A stretch of DNA of 56,567 bases, from assembly GCF_030407765.1 (NCBI RefSeq), contig NZ_JASDCU010000020.1, positions 1 to 56,567 of the forward strand, in the 5' to 3' direction. Position 1 is the first letter of the stretch; every line of letters begins with the position of its first letter. A program made the position numbers and the translations under genes. This stretch comes from Microbacterium sp. APC 3901 (GTDB lineage Bacteria; Actinomycetota; Actinomycetes; Actinomycetales; Microbacteriaceae). Below, piece after piece: positions 37,636 through 45,514 of the stretch. The notes under the pieces are model-generated. The model did not search any database. It was not told the origin of the DNA and worked only from the letters and a program-made list of their open reading frames with translations.

Positions 37636-38319
37636 TTACTCCGCGTGGGTTCGCCAGATGAGCTTGACTCGATCGGCATTTGGGCCACGCTGGCCGCGTG
37701 CGTCAGCGCCGACGGGATCGATCCGAGGGATCACCAGCGTGCTGACAACATGCCTCTGCTGGCCGACTGACATGCTCGTCCAGATGCTCAGTGCAGACTG
37801 TGCTCTTCTGAGCCGGCGCACGAGGGGGTCGAGATTCTCCAGGATGTCGATCCGGTCCAAAGCTGCTTCGATCTTCGGGAACACGATCTTCTCCTGAGCC
37901 TCGAGAAGCTCGGGTTGAGCGCGTTGTTCGGCCGCTTCATGCACTTTCTCAAGCCAGATGTAGTCCGCCTTGATCTCAAGGCGCAGTGCTCGACGCTCCG
38001 TACCGTCTTCGTCCTCAGCCAGCGCGCGGGGTGTCTGGAAGTCCATGTCGGCGACCCGGGCCAGCACTGCGTCCGTCACGATCTCGTCGAGATACTCCTG
38101 GCGTATCGATACGTGGAACCCAGTCGCGCCGGGGGAGCCAGCGCACTCGTAGACACGGTATCGATGGGGCAGCTCTTTGCCCTGGGCGGACTGCGAGCTA
38201 GCGTTTTGGGAGCCGACCCTGGTGCGAGCGCCACAGACGCCGCACACCGCGATCGAGCTGAGTAGGTAGCGGGGCGGTCGCCCCCGCTTGCCTGTAGCAG
38301 CGCCCACATCATTGCTCAC
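37636..38319 (-). pseudogene. Large serine recombinase, C-terminal fragment
   Basis: A 227-aa frame matching the end of large serine integrases: the zinc-ribbon region RYLLSSIAVCGVCGARTR with a CxxC and a later Cys (YECAG), then YLDEIVTDAVLARV, then a coiled-coil segment (RLEIKADYIWLEKVHEAAEQ). The N-terminal catalytic serine domain and the recombinase domain are missing. The frame directly upstream stops at TGA, two codons before the GTG, and belongs to another gene. It is next to attL, the usual place for the integrase, and points outward. It is probably a remnant and cannot excise the island. Confidence 0.85.
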
Positions 38320-38322
38320 GCA

Positions 38323-38766
38323 TCAAGTCTGGCTTATGGGTGGCTCGACGTCTTGCGAAACCGAAGCACAATTCTCCGAGTCTCGAGCGTCGCGGAAGTC
38401 TGTATGACCAGCGCTTCGCATCGCCAGCCATTGCTCCTCGCTGAGCCACGCAGAATCACCATCGACAAGCGCCGCCGTGAGCACATATCGCTGGTACTCG
38501 GTCAGCGGGGGAGCGCTGGCTGCAAGGGCTGCGAGCCGCTCGGCGTACTCGGCGTCTGCGATGAGGGTGGGGCGCTTGTGTAGAGCTGGAGTCGGAAGCC
38601 TCTCGGCTGCATCAGTGATCGCCGCGCGCACCGCGTCTGTTTCGCTGGTGCCGCCTGATCGCAGAACGTTGAGCGCCGCTCCGCTTAGCCGATCTAACTG
38701 GACAGTGATTTGCTCGGTCGCGGTGGACGCACCTTGAGGGTGCTCAACGGGGCGGGGCATCTGCAT
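38323..38766 (-). CDS. RHH-like N-terminus hypothetical protein (147 aa)
   Basis: The first 55 residues (EQITVQLDRLSGAALNVLRS, then SETDAVRAAITDAAERL) resemble a ribbon-helix-helix DNA-binding domain of CopG type. The rest is an unknown helical domain (TLIADAEYAERLAALAASAP, LTEYQRYVLTAALV). Its stop lies one codon before the recombinase fragment and in the same frame, suggesting a join made by deletion. A tandem GGAAGTGAT motif lies 45-75 nt upstream and may be its operator. It could be an antitoxin or a regulator; no toxin-like neighbour is recognised. Confidence 0.6.
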   Translation of the reverse strand: MQMPRPVEHPQGASTATEQITVQLDRLSGAALNVLRSGGTSETDAVRAAITDAAERLPTPALHKRPTLIADAEYAERLAALAASAPPLTEYQRYVLTAALVDGDSAWLSEEQWLAMRSAGHTDFRDARDSENCASVSQDVEPPISQT

Positions 38767-38810
38767 CAGGTCGCTGCCTCTCGCCTCGAACTATTCACGT
38801 TCACCTTAGT

Positions 38811-38840
38811 GGAAGTGATAAGTTCCTGGAAGTGATGAGT
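38811..38840. promoter_or_regulatory. Tandem operator-like repeat, copy A
   Basis: GGAAGTGATAAGT and GGAAGTGATGAGT are repeated in direct orientation 17 nt apart. The same 30-nt arrangement, 25 of 30 bases identical, occurs at 45821-45850 before the XRE gene. It sits upstream of the RHH-like gene and overlaps nothing but the end of the repeat-protein frame. Confidence 0.55.
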
Positions 38841-38842
38841 GG

Positions 38843-41800
38843 CTATTCGAGATTCTGTGGTGAATCGCCTCCGCCCAACAGGCGGGAGGTCGGATGAATC
38901 TCCTCATCGTCGTTGACGGTTGTCGATACCGCTCTCACCCCCTGATCGATTGATGCTTTCTCAAGCAGCATCGCTTCAGCGACGAACTTGATCAACGGGT
39001 CGCGGTCCTCAACCAGAGCATCAAGAATCTGACTCGGGACATCAGGGTTCAACGCCACCAGAAGCGCCATATCGCGACTGCGACCTGCGAGGTCCGCCAG
39101 AACCTCGATCGATGTCGCGCCGTTGAACGCAACCGCTTGCCGTGTCTCGGCGTCGTTCTCATTGGCTAGTGATCGCAAGACGGATGGCGGTGTATTGGGG
39201 TTCGCGGCTACGGCCCGCCTGACCTGCTTACTTCGGCGCTCACCTCCCAGGAACGCAAGAATGTCGGGCGTCGCCTTTGGGCTGTATGCGACTTGCACAC
39301 GAACCTCGGCGCGCTTGTTGGCCGCCATCTCGTGCAGATCGGCCACCGTGAGAGGAGTCGATTCCGGAGCGAGCTCCACCTCGGCCGCGGCTTGTGCCGG
39401 CTCCGTGTCCTCAGCGGTATCGGCGACCGGATTGCGGAAGGCAGCGATGCGGACATCAAGGTCCGGGTCGAGGAACAGTGCGTTGAGCGCGTCTTCCGGA
39501 AGGTTTGGGTTACGCGCAGCGCTCTTGCGGACCTCGGCCTCATCATCCTGTGCCAGCAGCTCCAGGACTCCCGCTGATGTGTGCGAGTTTTCCGCTACAG
39601 TTCGGCGAACCTCGTTGTCCCCGCTCTTGGCCAGGCGGGCCAGTGTCTTGCTACTGGTCCGCCAGTTCCCGGCGGCGACCAGGCGGAGATTTGGGTCCTG
39701 CACACGGCTCTTGGACAGTCGATCCAATGCATCTTCGAAGAGAGCCGGGGGAAGCCCAAGGCCTCCTCGTCTCGTGCCTGCTCGTAGTACTTCATGAAGC
39801 TCAATGTCCGCGGCCGTGGTTAGCAACGACGTCGCAACGGCGGTCGCGAGGTCCCCGGGTGTGCTCTCGTTGGCGAGCACCGCCACACGAACCTCGAAAG
39901 CCTTGTCTTCGGCGAGCAGCTGAAGCGCCGTGGTCGGGGCAGTGTTGTTCTCAGCCACTGCAAGACGAACGTCAACCGAACGGTCCTGGGCGAGACGATC
40001 CAGCACGGCGTCGGATACGAGCTCTGATGCGGCAAACCATTCCCGCGATTCGGCGGATCTCATCAACAGGATCTTCTCCGCTAAGAGATGCGCCGCTTCT
40101 TCGTCGAGCTGCGGATTCTCTGCCAGAGCTGTCATTACTTCCGGGGACTTCTCCTGGATCAGTAACTTGAGTTCAGCCGGGGGCGTCGACGGATGCGTCG
40201 CGATGGTCCTCAACATCTGCACGTTGTACTCGTTAGGCGTGCGCCAACGATTATGGTTCGGAATACCTTGCGTGCGAAATGCCAAACGAGCAGTTCTCGA
40301 GCTGGCCAGTTCGCTCAGGAAATCGCCCATGGAATCGTCGGGGAAGGATGCGGATCGTTGGAGAGCAGACCAGCGGATCTCAGCGTCGCCGTCGGCGAAG
40401 AGTTTCTCGCGGACGTCCGGATTTGCAATGGGCAGGCTGTGCGCGATGATTCGCCGGATGTGCGATGGCTGGTCTTCCTGCATCAGCGTGCTCTTCAATT
40501 CATCTGGCAATCCGGCTTTCAACCGCTCGGGAAGATCTCTCCTTCGTTCTGTCATGTATGCCCAATCGCGGCTTGCCCGTGGAATGGGGAGACCGTCATC
40601 CCATCCAAGAGATCCACCGAGAAGAAGATGGATCAACTGATCCAGCAGTCCGTAATCCTCAGCGTCCGGATCGCGATCCTGCCGAATCTCCACAGCACGC
40701 GCGGCCGGCACAGCTGAAAGCGGTGAGTCAAGGAGCACCAGATCCTGCGTGGCTGCAGAGGTGCCGATTGCTGCGGCCTCCACTGGCTGCCCCCCTTCAA
40801 TGCTGGCAATCGACGTTTGATTCCGGTGCCGTGGCGTACCAAGATTCGCTGCAGCGGCACGGCGCACCATCAAGCTCGTGTCCTGAGCGAAGGCCTCCAG
40901 CATCTCGACCGGCGTCATAGGGTTCATCGCGACACCACTACGCACCCGCGCGTAGCGGTCAGCTGCCAGCGTGTGAAGAGTGTTCTCTGGCGTTGAGACG
41001 TTGCGTCCGACGAAGAACCGGAGGCCGGCATCATCGCCGAGTGCTAAAGCCAGCAGCATCGCATGAGGGGTGTTGCGATTGTCCGCGAGAAGCTGCAGCT
41101 TCCGGTGTTCTGAGACCGGCACGTGCACCGCCACCTGGTTCCGCCTGGTCGCGTTCACAAAGCCTTCGCGCAACGTCGGCAGCAACTCATCCGGGTCTCC
41201 GCCGAGCAGGTGCTCGAGGCTCCAGGTCGGCATCAACCCCTGCCGGGGGAGCCACACGCCAACGCTGCGGACGGACAGTGCGTCGTCGAGATCGAGCATG
41301 ACGTAGCCGAGCAGCTGGCGCAGAAAACCGCGCAGTGTAGGGGTGCTCAGCTCCGCGTACACCTTGCAGTCGATCAAGGTATCGCCGATGAGCCAGTCTC
41401 CGTCAGCGCCGCCGAGCAGCATTCCGCCGCTAAACCAGGGGTTCGGCTCGAAACGCTCTCCTTCGGCAATCTGATCGCGCCACGAGTTGATCTGTCTTGT
41501 GTTTGCCACGAGCAACGAGCGAATATCCGTGAGTGCCCGTGGGTCAAGTGCGGCAGCGAACGAGAGGCCGTCGTCTGCGTCGTCGCACGCGATGCCGAAA
41601 TCCCCGTCTAATGCCATCGGGCCGGCACGATAAATCTGCTCGCAGTGTGCCAACAGAATCGAGGCTCGGTCAAGGTCGGCTTCATCCGACGGCGAAGCGA
41701 GCAACTCTTCAGCGACCTGGAATGCTTCGGTCAGGATCCTGGCCCGGTGCACCCCGTTGTCCATCTTGTCTATGTAGTGCGGTAGCTCGGCAACCCCGGC

Positions 41801-42064
41801 TGCTGATGCTGACGTCCCCACGTCGAAGCCGCCCAGTGCGATGCGGGTACGGATGTCGAATGCCGTCCCGGACCGCGTGGCATCGACGCCCAACGGCAGC
41901 GGCGTAATCAGTTCGCTCGTAGTGAGCTCGACCATTCCCAACGTGGCAGCCATCGAGCGCGAAGCTTGAGTGTTGCCACGAGTGAGGGCCAAGCTGGGGG
42001 AGACCCCGTCAAGATACGCCCGTATCGGTGATCCCGCATCTTTTAACTCGCTCGTAAGGCTCAC
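38843..42064 (-). CDS. PD-(D/E)XK-like nuclease fused to LRV/HEAT-like repeats (1073 aa)
   Basis: Residues 1-315 form a domain with a PD-(D/E)XK-type signature: D221 and D223 in GGADGDWLIG, then D232 and K234 in TLIDCKV. A helix follows with RQLLGYVMLD, then a strand SVGVWLPRQG, the usual nuclease order. From about 318 to the end the protein is a long array of repeats near 24 residues, such as VRRAVAANPNTPPSVLRSLA and VRLAVAENNTAPTTALQLLA, matching leucine-rich-repeat-variant (LRV)/HEAT-like solenoids. The GTG start follows GAGAGGA and overlaps the stop of a 35-aa ORF (GTGA). No signal or membrane segment. I know no named system with this architecture. A role in sensing (repeats) and DNA cleavage (nuclease) is inferred. 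Confidence 0.8.
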   Translation of the reverse strand: MSLTSELKDAGSPIRAYLDGVSPSLALTRGNTQASRSMAATLGMVELTTSELITPLPLGVDATRSGTAFDIRTRIALGGFDVGTSASAAGVAELPHYIDKMDNGVHRARILTEAFQVAEELLASPSDEADLDRASILLAHCEQIYRAGPMALDGDFGIACDDADDGLSFAAALDPRALTDIRSLLVANTRQINSWRDQIAEGERFEPNPWFSGGMLLGGADGDWLIGDTLIDCKVYAELSTPTLRGFLRQLLGYVMLDLDDALSVRSVGVWLPRQGLMPTWSLEHLLGGDPDELLPTLREGFVNATRRNQVAVHVPVSEHRKLQLLADNRNTPHAMLLALALGDDAGLRFFVGRNVSTPENTLHTLAADRYARVRSGVAMNPMTPVEMLEAFAQDTSLMVRRAAAANLGTPRHRNQTSIASIEGGQPVEAAAIGTSAATQDLVLLDSPLSAVPAARAVEIRQDRDPDAEDYGLLDQLIHLLLGGSLGWDDGLPIPRASRDWAYMTERRRDLPERLKAGLPDELKSTLMQEDQPSHIRRIIAHSLPIANPDVREKLFADGDAEIRWSALQRSASFPDDSMGDFLSELASSRTARLAFRTQGIPNHNRWRTPNEYNVQMLRTIATHPSTPPAELKLLIQEKSPEVMTALAENPQLDEEAAHLLAEKILLMRSAESREWFAASELVSDAVLDRLAQDRSVDVRLAVAENNTAPTTALQLLAEDKAFEVRVAVLANESTPGDLATAVATSLLTTAADIELHEVLRAGTRRGGLGLPPALFEDALDRLSKSRVQDPNLRLVAAGNWRTSSKTLARLAKSGDNEVRRTVAENSHTSAGVLELLAQDDEAEVRKSAARNPNLPEDALNALFLDPDLDVRIAAFRNPVADTAEDTEPAQAAAEVELAPESTPLTVADLHEMAANKRAEVRVQVAYSPKATPDILAFLGGERRSKQVRRAVAANPNTPPSVLRSLANENDAETRQAVAFNGATSIEVLADLAGRSRDMALLVALNPDVPSQILDALVEDRDPLIKFVAEAMLLEKASIDQGVRAVSTTVNDDEEIHPTSRLLGGGDSPQNLE

Positions 42065-42168
42065 GGCTTGATCCTCTCAGACGAAGCGAGGAGATGAACC
42101 GAGCTGTCATGGGCCTCGGTGATTCGACGAGCTATCTGCCGAAATATTGCCGATGTCGTTTCGGACAT
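42061..42168 (-). CDS. 35-aa small ORF coupled to the nuclease-repeat gene
   Basis: An ATG behind GGGAG (about 9 nt) opens a 36-codon frame, SETTSAIFRQIARRITEAHD and so on, ending in TGA that overlaps the GTG of the large gene as GTGA. The overlap and ribosome binding site suggest translation coupled to the large protein. It has one amphipathic helix-like segment; no family is recognised. Confidence 0.5.
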   Translation of the reverse strand: MSETTSAIFRQIARRITEAHDSSVHLLASSERIKP

Positions 42169-42270
42169 GAGAAATCACTCCCATCTCCGCGACAAACCGT
42201 GGTCACGGGATGTGTTCTTAACGAGTAGTCAAGCCGGGCCCACTTGTTGTTCCATGGCCGGCTGATATAG

Positions 42271-42567
42271 CTACTCCAGCACCTCATCAACGAAATGCCT
42301 GATCTCAGCGGCCAGCTGGTCCACCAGGTCCTGGGCAACGGCCCGGCTGTCTTCGTCTTGAAGGCAGTCAGCTATCGTGCTTTCCCTAACGACGATCTCG
42401 TATGCGTCGCCGTCGCTGCTGGTGACCAGGATCGATGCATCGATCCCGTTCTCATGTGGACGTGCGGTGGCCTCCACGGGCGCATCCGACGCCAGGTCTT
42501 TCGTGACTTCTGCAATCGCTGCACGAACGATGTTGTCTCTGTTGATCGTGAACAGCTCACCGATCAT
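42271..42567 (-). CDS. Hypothetical acidic protein (98 aa)
   Basis: A 98-aa soluble acidic protein (MIGELFTINRDNIVRAAIAE at the start, DLVDQLAAEIRHFVDEVLE at the end). No domain recognised. Its ATG overlaps the stop of the 67-aa gene by 4 nt, so the two are coupled, and the 35-aa ORF and the large nuclease-repeat gene follow on the same strand within 102 nt. Confidence 0.65.
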   Translation of the reverse strand: MIGELFTINRDNIVRAAIAEVTKDLASDAPVEATARPHENGIDASILVTSSDGDAYEIVVRESTIADCLQDEDSRAVAQDLVDQLAAEIRHFVDEVLE

Positions 42568-42767
42568 CGCTGCTCCTCAAATGGATCAACGACGCTCTGC
42601 ACGCCGTGCTCGGAGCAGACGAACGCAATGCGAGCACCCTGCCCCTCGACGGTGATGCTGGGGTCCGGATAGCAGTCGCCGCCACACTCGGAGCATGTGC
42701 GGTAGTCATCGCTGGTGGGCACGCGGACGGGGACGCCCTCCGGGCCGTCGAGCTCGTCGTACTCCAT
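42564..42767 (-). CDS. Small zinc-ribbon-like protein (67 aa)
   Basis: A 67-aa protein with CSECGGDC and a later CSEH, four potential metal ligands of a small zinc ribbon. It lies 26 nt after the SOS-associated gene and overlaps the 98-aa gene by 4 nt, so it is the middle of a probable operon. Function unknown. Confidence 0.65.
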   Translation of the reverse strand: MEYDELDGPEGVPVRVPTSDDYRTCSECGGDCYPDPSITVEGQGARIAFVCSEHGVQSVVDPFEEQR

Positions 42768-42793
42768 GCACCGACTCTACGAGCTATCTGGCC

Positions 42794-43057
42794 TCAGTAG
42801 TCGTACGCCTTGTGCACATGCCAGCCGTCCTCGGCCTTGTAGACGTCGAAGATCAGCGACAGGCCATTGTCATCGGTGCCCTGGAACCGCCAGCCGTATA
42901 GCCCGAGACTCGACTCCGCTGGAGCCGTCCATACCGAATGCCTTAGGCGCGTCGGTGTGTCAGTGATCAGCCAGCGCTTGTCTGCGTAGACCATCCGCGC
43001 GGGCACGTCGTTGACCATCCACAGGGTCATCTGGTGTTCGACAGAGATAGTGTCCAT
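42794..43057 (-). CDS. DUF6504-like small protein with SOS box upstream
   Basis: An 87-aa protein (VPARMVYADKRWLITDTPTR, later GLYGWRF and an LIFDVYKAEDGWHVHKAYD end) resembling DUF6504, a small family that often accompanies SOS mutagenesis genes such as DinB/ImuB-type polymerases in actinobacteria. No polymerase is present here. The start codon lies 12 nt from a near-consensus LexA box. It heads a same-strand series leading to the nuclease-repeat gene. Confidence 0.65.
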   Translation of the reverse strand: MDTISVEHQMTLWMVNDVPARMVYADKRWLITDTPTRLRHSVWTAPAESSLGLYGWRFQGTDDNGLSLIFDVYKAEDGWHVHKAYDY

Positions 43058-43069
43058 GGGTTAAGAGAA

Positions 43070-43085
43070 TAGAACACTTGTTCGA
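43070..43085. promoter_or_regulatory. LexA (SOS) box
   Basis: TAGAACACTTGTTCGA differs from the actinobacterial LexA consensus TCGAAC-N4-GTTCGA at one of the twelve fixed bases. It sits in the divergent promoter region, 12 nt before one start codon and 40 nt before the other, so LexA could repress both genes. Confidence 0.75.
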
Positions 43086-43125
43086 GTCTTGCTACCCTCT
43101 ATGTAGGCCGGAGAGAGGAGCCGGC

Positions 43126-43437
43126 ATGGGGACAAGCAAGAGATTGGCAGAGCACTACGACCTGCGTGCTGAAGAGCGCCAGCTCGAGCGCTACGCCAAG
43201 ACTGCCGGCCCATTGCAAACTCTGAGCGACCGGGAGCTCGACCTGGACAAGCAACCGCTGACTGTCTACCCGAGGCCGCAGCGTGTCAGAGCCTGGGTCA
43301 GGTTCGGACCTCAGCATGCGCGGGTCAACGCCCTGCTGGTACGAAGCACCGAAACCGCCGTCGGTATCGAGTTCGTCATCGCCGAGAAGACCTACCGCTG
43401 CTGGGTCTGGGGTAACGCGGTGGAGCTGGTGGGGTGA
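43126..43437 (+). CDS. Hypothetical protein, SOS-linked (103 aa)
   Basis: The ATG is chosen because GAGAGGAG lies about 7 nt upstream; an in-frame ATG 48 nt earlier overlaps the SOS box. The protein starts GTSKRLAEHYDLRAEERQ and ends with a beta-rich segment (RVRAWVRFGPQHARVNALLV, then YRCWVWGNAVELVG). It resembles small actinobacterial proteins found with SOS mutagenesis genes, but I cannot name a family. Divergent from the DUF6504-like gene and under the same LexA box. Confidence 0.65.
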   Translation: MGTSKRLAEHYDLRAEERQLERYAKTAGPLQTLSDRELDLDKQPLTVYPRPQRVRAWVRFGPQHARVNALLVRSTETAVGIEFVIAEKTYRCWVWGNAVELVG

Positions 43438-43531
43438 GTGATGCTCAACAGAGGTGAAAGTCAGCGGCAACGTTGGCTCTGTGTCGAGCATCCGCTGGCC
43501 GAATGCTGAAAGATGACAGTAGATTCATGAC

Positions 43532-44725
43532 ATGACTGATTCTGGGAGCACTGTTGACGGCACAGAGGTTGACGAATGGTTCGAGCAGGAGGATGACGCT
43601 CCTGAGGAGTCGGCCGAGGTTGTAACGGACCCCGCGTTGAAGTACGCCCAGAGTCAGCTTCGGGTAGTCCGGGAGGCGAAGGACTACCAACTTGACTACC
43701 TCCAGCATGCACTTCGGCCTGGTCGGGAACTTATTGACATATCTCCGACGTACCAGAGAAGACTTCGTTGGCCAAGAAAAAAGAAGTCTCTTCTCATTGA
43801 ATCTCTCCTTCTAAACATCCCAGTACCGCCGATTTTCTTGTTTGAGAAGGACTATAACGAGTACGAGGTCATAGATGGTAGGCAGCGGCTCGACGCGATT
43901 AGCTCTTTTCTATCCAATGATTACGCACTCTCCGGACTTGAGTACTGGCCAGAACTGAATCGATGTCGATTCCTTGATCTTCCGCCAGTGATCCAAAAAG
44001 GTCTGCTCCGGCGCAGCCTTCCCGCGGTAGTGCTTCTCGCCGAGAGTCAAAACTCCGGAAGTGACGACCTCGATGTTCGTCGTGTCTTGTTTGATCGTCT
44101 TAATACCGGCGGAATACGTTTGAATCCACAGGAATTGCGCAACGCTCTGTATCCAGGCACCATCAATGCGATGCTGATTCGACTAGCAAGGTCTGATTCG
44201 TTCACTGATACTTGGGGTATTCCGCCGTACGTTCAGGGGGAGGAAGAGGATCCGTCTGAAGCATTGCTTAAAAATGCGCTATTCTCCACTCTTGCCGATG
44301 CCGAACTAGTGTTGCGTTTCTTTGCCCTGCGGGATGCTGTTGATCACGACAGAAAGGGATCGCTCCGGCTTATTCTCGACCATTTCATGAAAAAAAATGC
44401 TTCATTGAGTGACGAAAAGATCACCCAATTGGAACAGTTGTTCACAACCACGCTTGATAGTCTCCGAGACATCTTCGGTCCCGCTGTCTTCAGGCTGAAG
44501 AATGATGGTCGTCTCAGTCGGCCACTTTATGATGCTCTGATGATTGCCGGTAGTCGAAAGTCATTTCAAGACTCAATTTGGAACAGAAACGCCATAAAAG
44601 CGGCTTTGTCGGACGCCCTAGCTGACCCGAAATCTTACGAGATCCTGGTTGGGCGGGGGAATACGATCGGTGCAGTTCATGAACGAGTCGAATTAGCCTC
44701 ACGAATCCTCTCGGCTGAAGGTTAG
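43532..44725 (+). CDS. DUF262 (GmrSD N-terminal-like) protein
   Basis: A 397-aa DUF262 protein. The signature is complete: PTYQRRLRW near residue 72, ESLLLNIPVPPIFLFE at 90-105, DGRQRL at 115-120, and FDRLNTGGIRLNPQELRNA further on. DUF262 is a ParB/sulfiredoxin-like nucleotide-processing domain, best known from the type IV restriction enzyme GmrSD and other anti-phage proteins. There is no DUF1524 nuclease half; the HEPN protein 3 nt downstream is the likely effector. The codon use is AT-rich compared with chromosomal neighbours, a sign of separate origin. Confidence 0.9.
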   Translation: MTDSGSTVDGTEVDEWFEQEDDAPEESAEVVTDPALKYAQSQLRVVREAKDYQLDYLQHALRPGRELIDISPTYQRRLRWPRKKKSLLIESLLLNIPVPPIFLFEKDYNEYEVIDGRQRLDAISSFLSNDYALSGLEYWPELNRCRFLDLPPVIQKGLLRRSLPAVVLLAESQNSGSDDLDVRRVLFDRLNTGGIRLNPQELRNALYPGTINAMLIRLARSDSFTDTWGIPPYVQGEEEDPSEALLKNALFSTLADAELVLRFFALRDAVDHDRKGSLRLILDHFMKKNASLSDEKITQLEQLFTTTLDSLRDIFGPAVFRLKNDGRLSRPLYDALMIAGSRKSFQDSIWNRNAIKAALSDALADPKSYEILVGRGNTIGAVHERVELASRILSAEG

Positions 44726-44728
44726 AAC

Positions 44729-45514
44729 GTGGTCATAGATACTTCTATGGTGTACAGCTTTCATTCGGATCTTGATCGTGCGGAGCACCTTTTACAGCTG
44801 ATCAAGGATTTTCGAGAGTTTGCAGCCGAGCGGATCCCAGCGGAAATAGAGGAAGAACGTCCGTCGTGGAAGGCGGCTAAGAGCCTTCACGAATCTGCGG
44901 CCGACGTTCGTACTGATCTCCCGGTTCTTGCGGGGTCGATCCTGCTATATATTTGCGGGAGATTCGAATTTTTCGTACGCGAGCTTGTCGCTGCCATCGG
45001 GGATGAGCTCGCGTCGTCAGCAGACAAGTATGAGTCCTTACCGGATGGCATGCGCACAGAGCTTCTGGCCCGCACGATCGAGATAGTCAAGACTCCCCAT
45101 AAGTTCAACCACACTCCGGCTACTGCAGCTCAATTACTGATTGCACTTAGTGACTCCTTGCGAGCACCTGAGGAAGCGTCAACGGTGATTATTGAGTCTT
45201 CTGTTCTCACCATTACCGATGCCAATATGGGCCAGAAGGTGCTCTCTGACATATTCAAGCGGGTGAATATAAATTCAATCTGGCCCGAAATTGGGAAACA
45301 AGCAAGCATGAAGTTGATTATTGGGACAGCATCGGATGGTGACTGCACGAAGCAAGCGCAGCAACGTCTCGAGAAGATGATGCAAGATCGTAACGGGATT
45401 GCTCACCCAACGAGTAATACAACTTTTCCCGATCCAGACCAGGTCCTTACCTCGACTGCGTTCTTGCGAGCTTTGTCGAGCACTCTCGTTGAACTCGCTC
45501 GTATCCCACGATAA
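44729..45514 (+). CDS. HEPN-domain protein (MAE_28990-like), partner of DUF262
   Basis: A 261-aa mostly helical protein. Near the C-terminus D220-R221-N-G-I-A-H226 gives the R-x4-H motif of HEPN ribonucleases, and the N-terminal part has LYICGRFEFFVRELV typical of the RiboL-PSP/MAE_28990-type HEPN group. These are RNases often acting as toxins. The GTG lies 3 nt after the DUF262 stop, and the pairing of DUF262 with such HEPN proteins recurs in defence loci. Low-GC like its partner. An abortive-infection or toxin role is inferred. Confidence 0.85.
   Translation: MVIDTSMVYSFHSDLDRAEHLLQLIKDFREFAAERIPAEIEEERPSWKAAKSLHESAADVRTDLPVLAGSILLYICGRFEFFVRELVAAIGDELASSADKYESLPDGMRTELLARTIEIVKTPHKFNHTPATAAQLLIALSDSLRAPEEASTVIIESSVLTITDANMGQKVLSDIFKRVNINSIWPEIGKQASMKLIIGTASDGDCTKQAQQRLEKMMQDRNGIAHPTSNTTFPDPDQVLTSTAFLRALSSTLVELARIPR

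Noticed and set aside
42132..42338. A 68-codon minus-strand frame before the 35-aa ORF
   Set aside because: Trp/Ser/Arg-rich, no ribosome binding site, and it overlaps both better-supported small ORFs.
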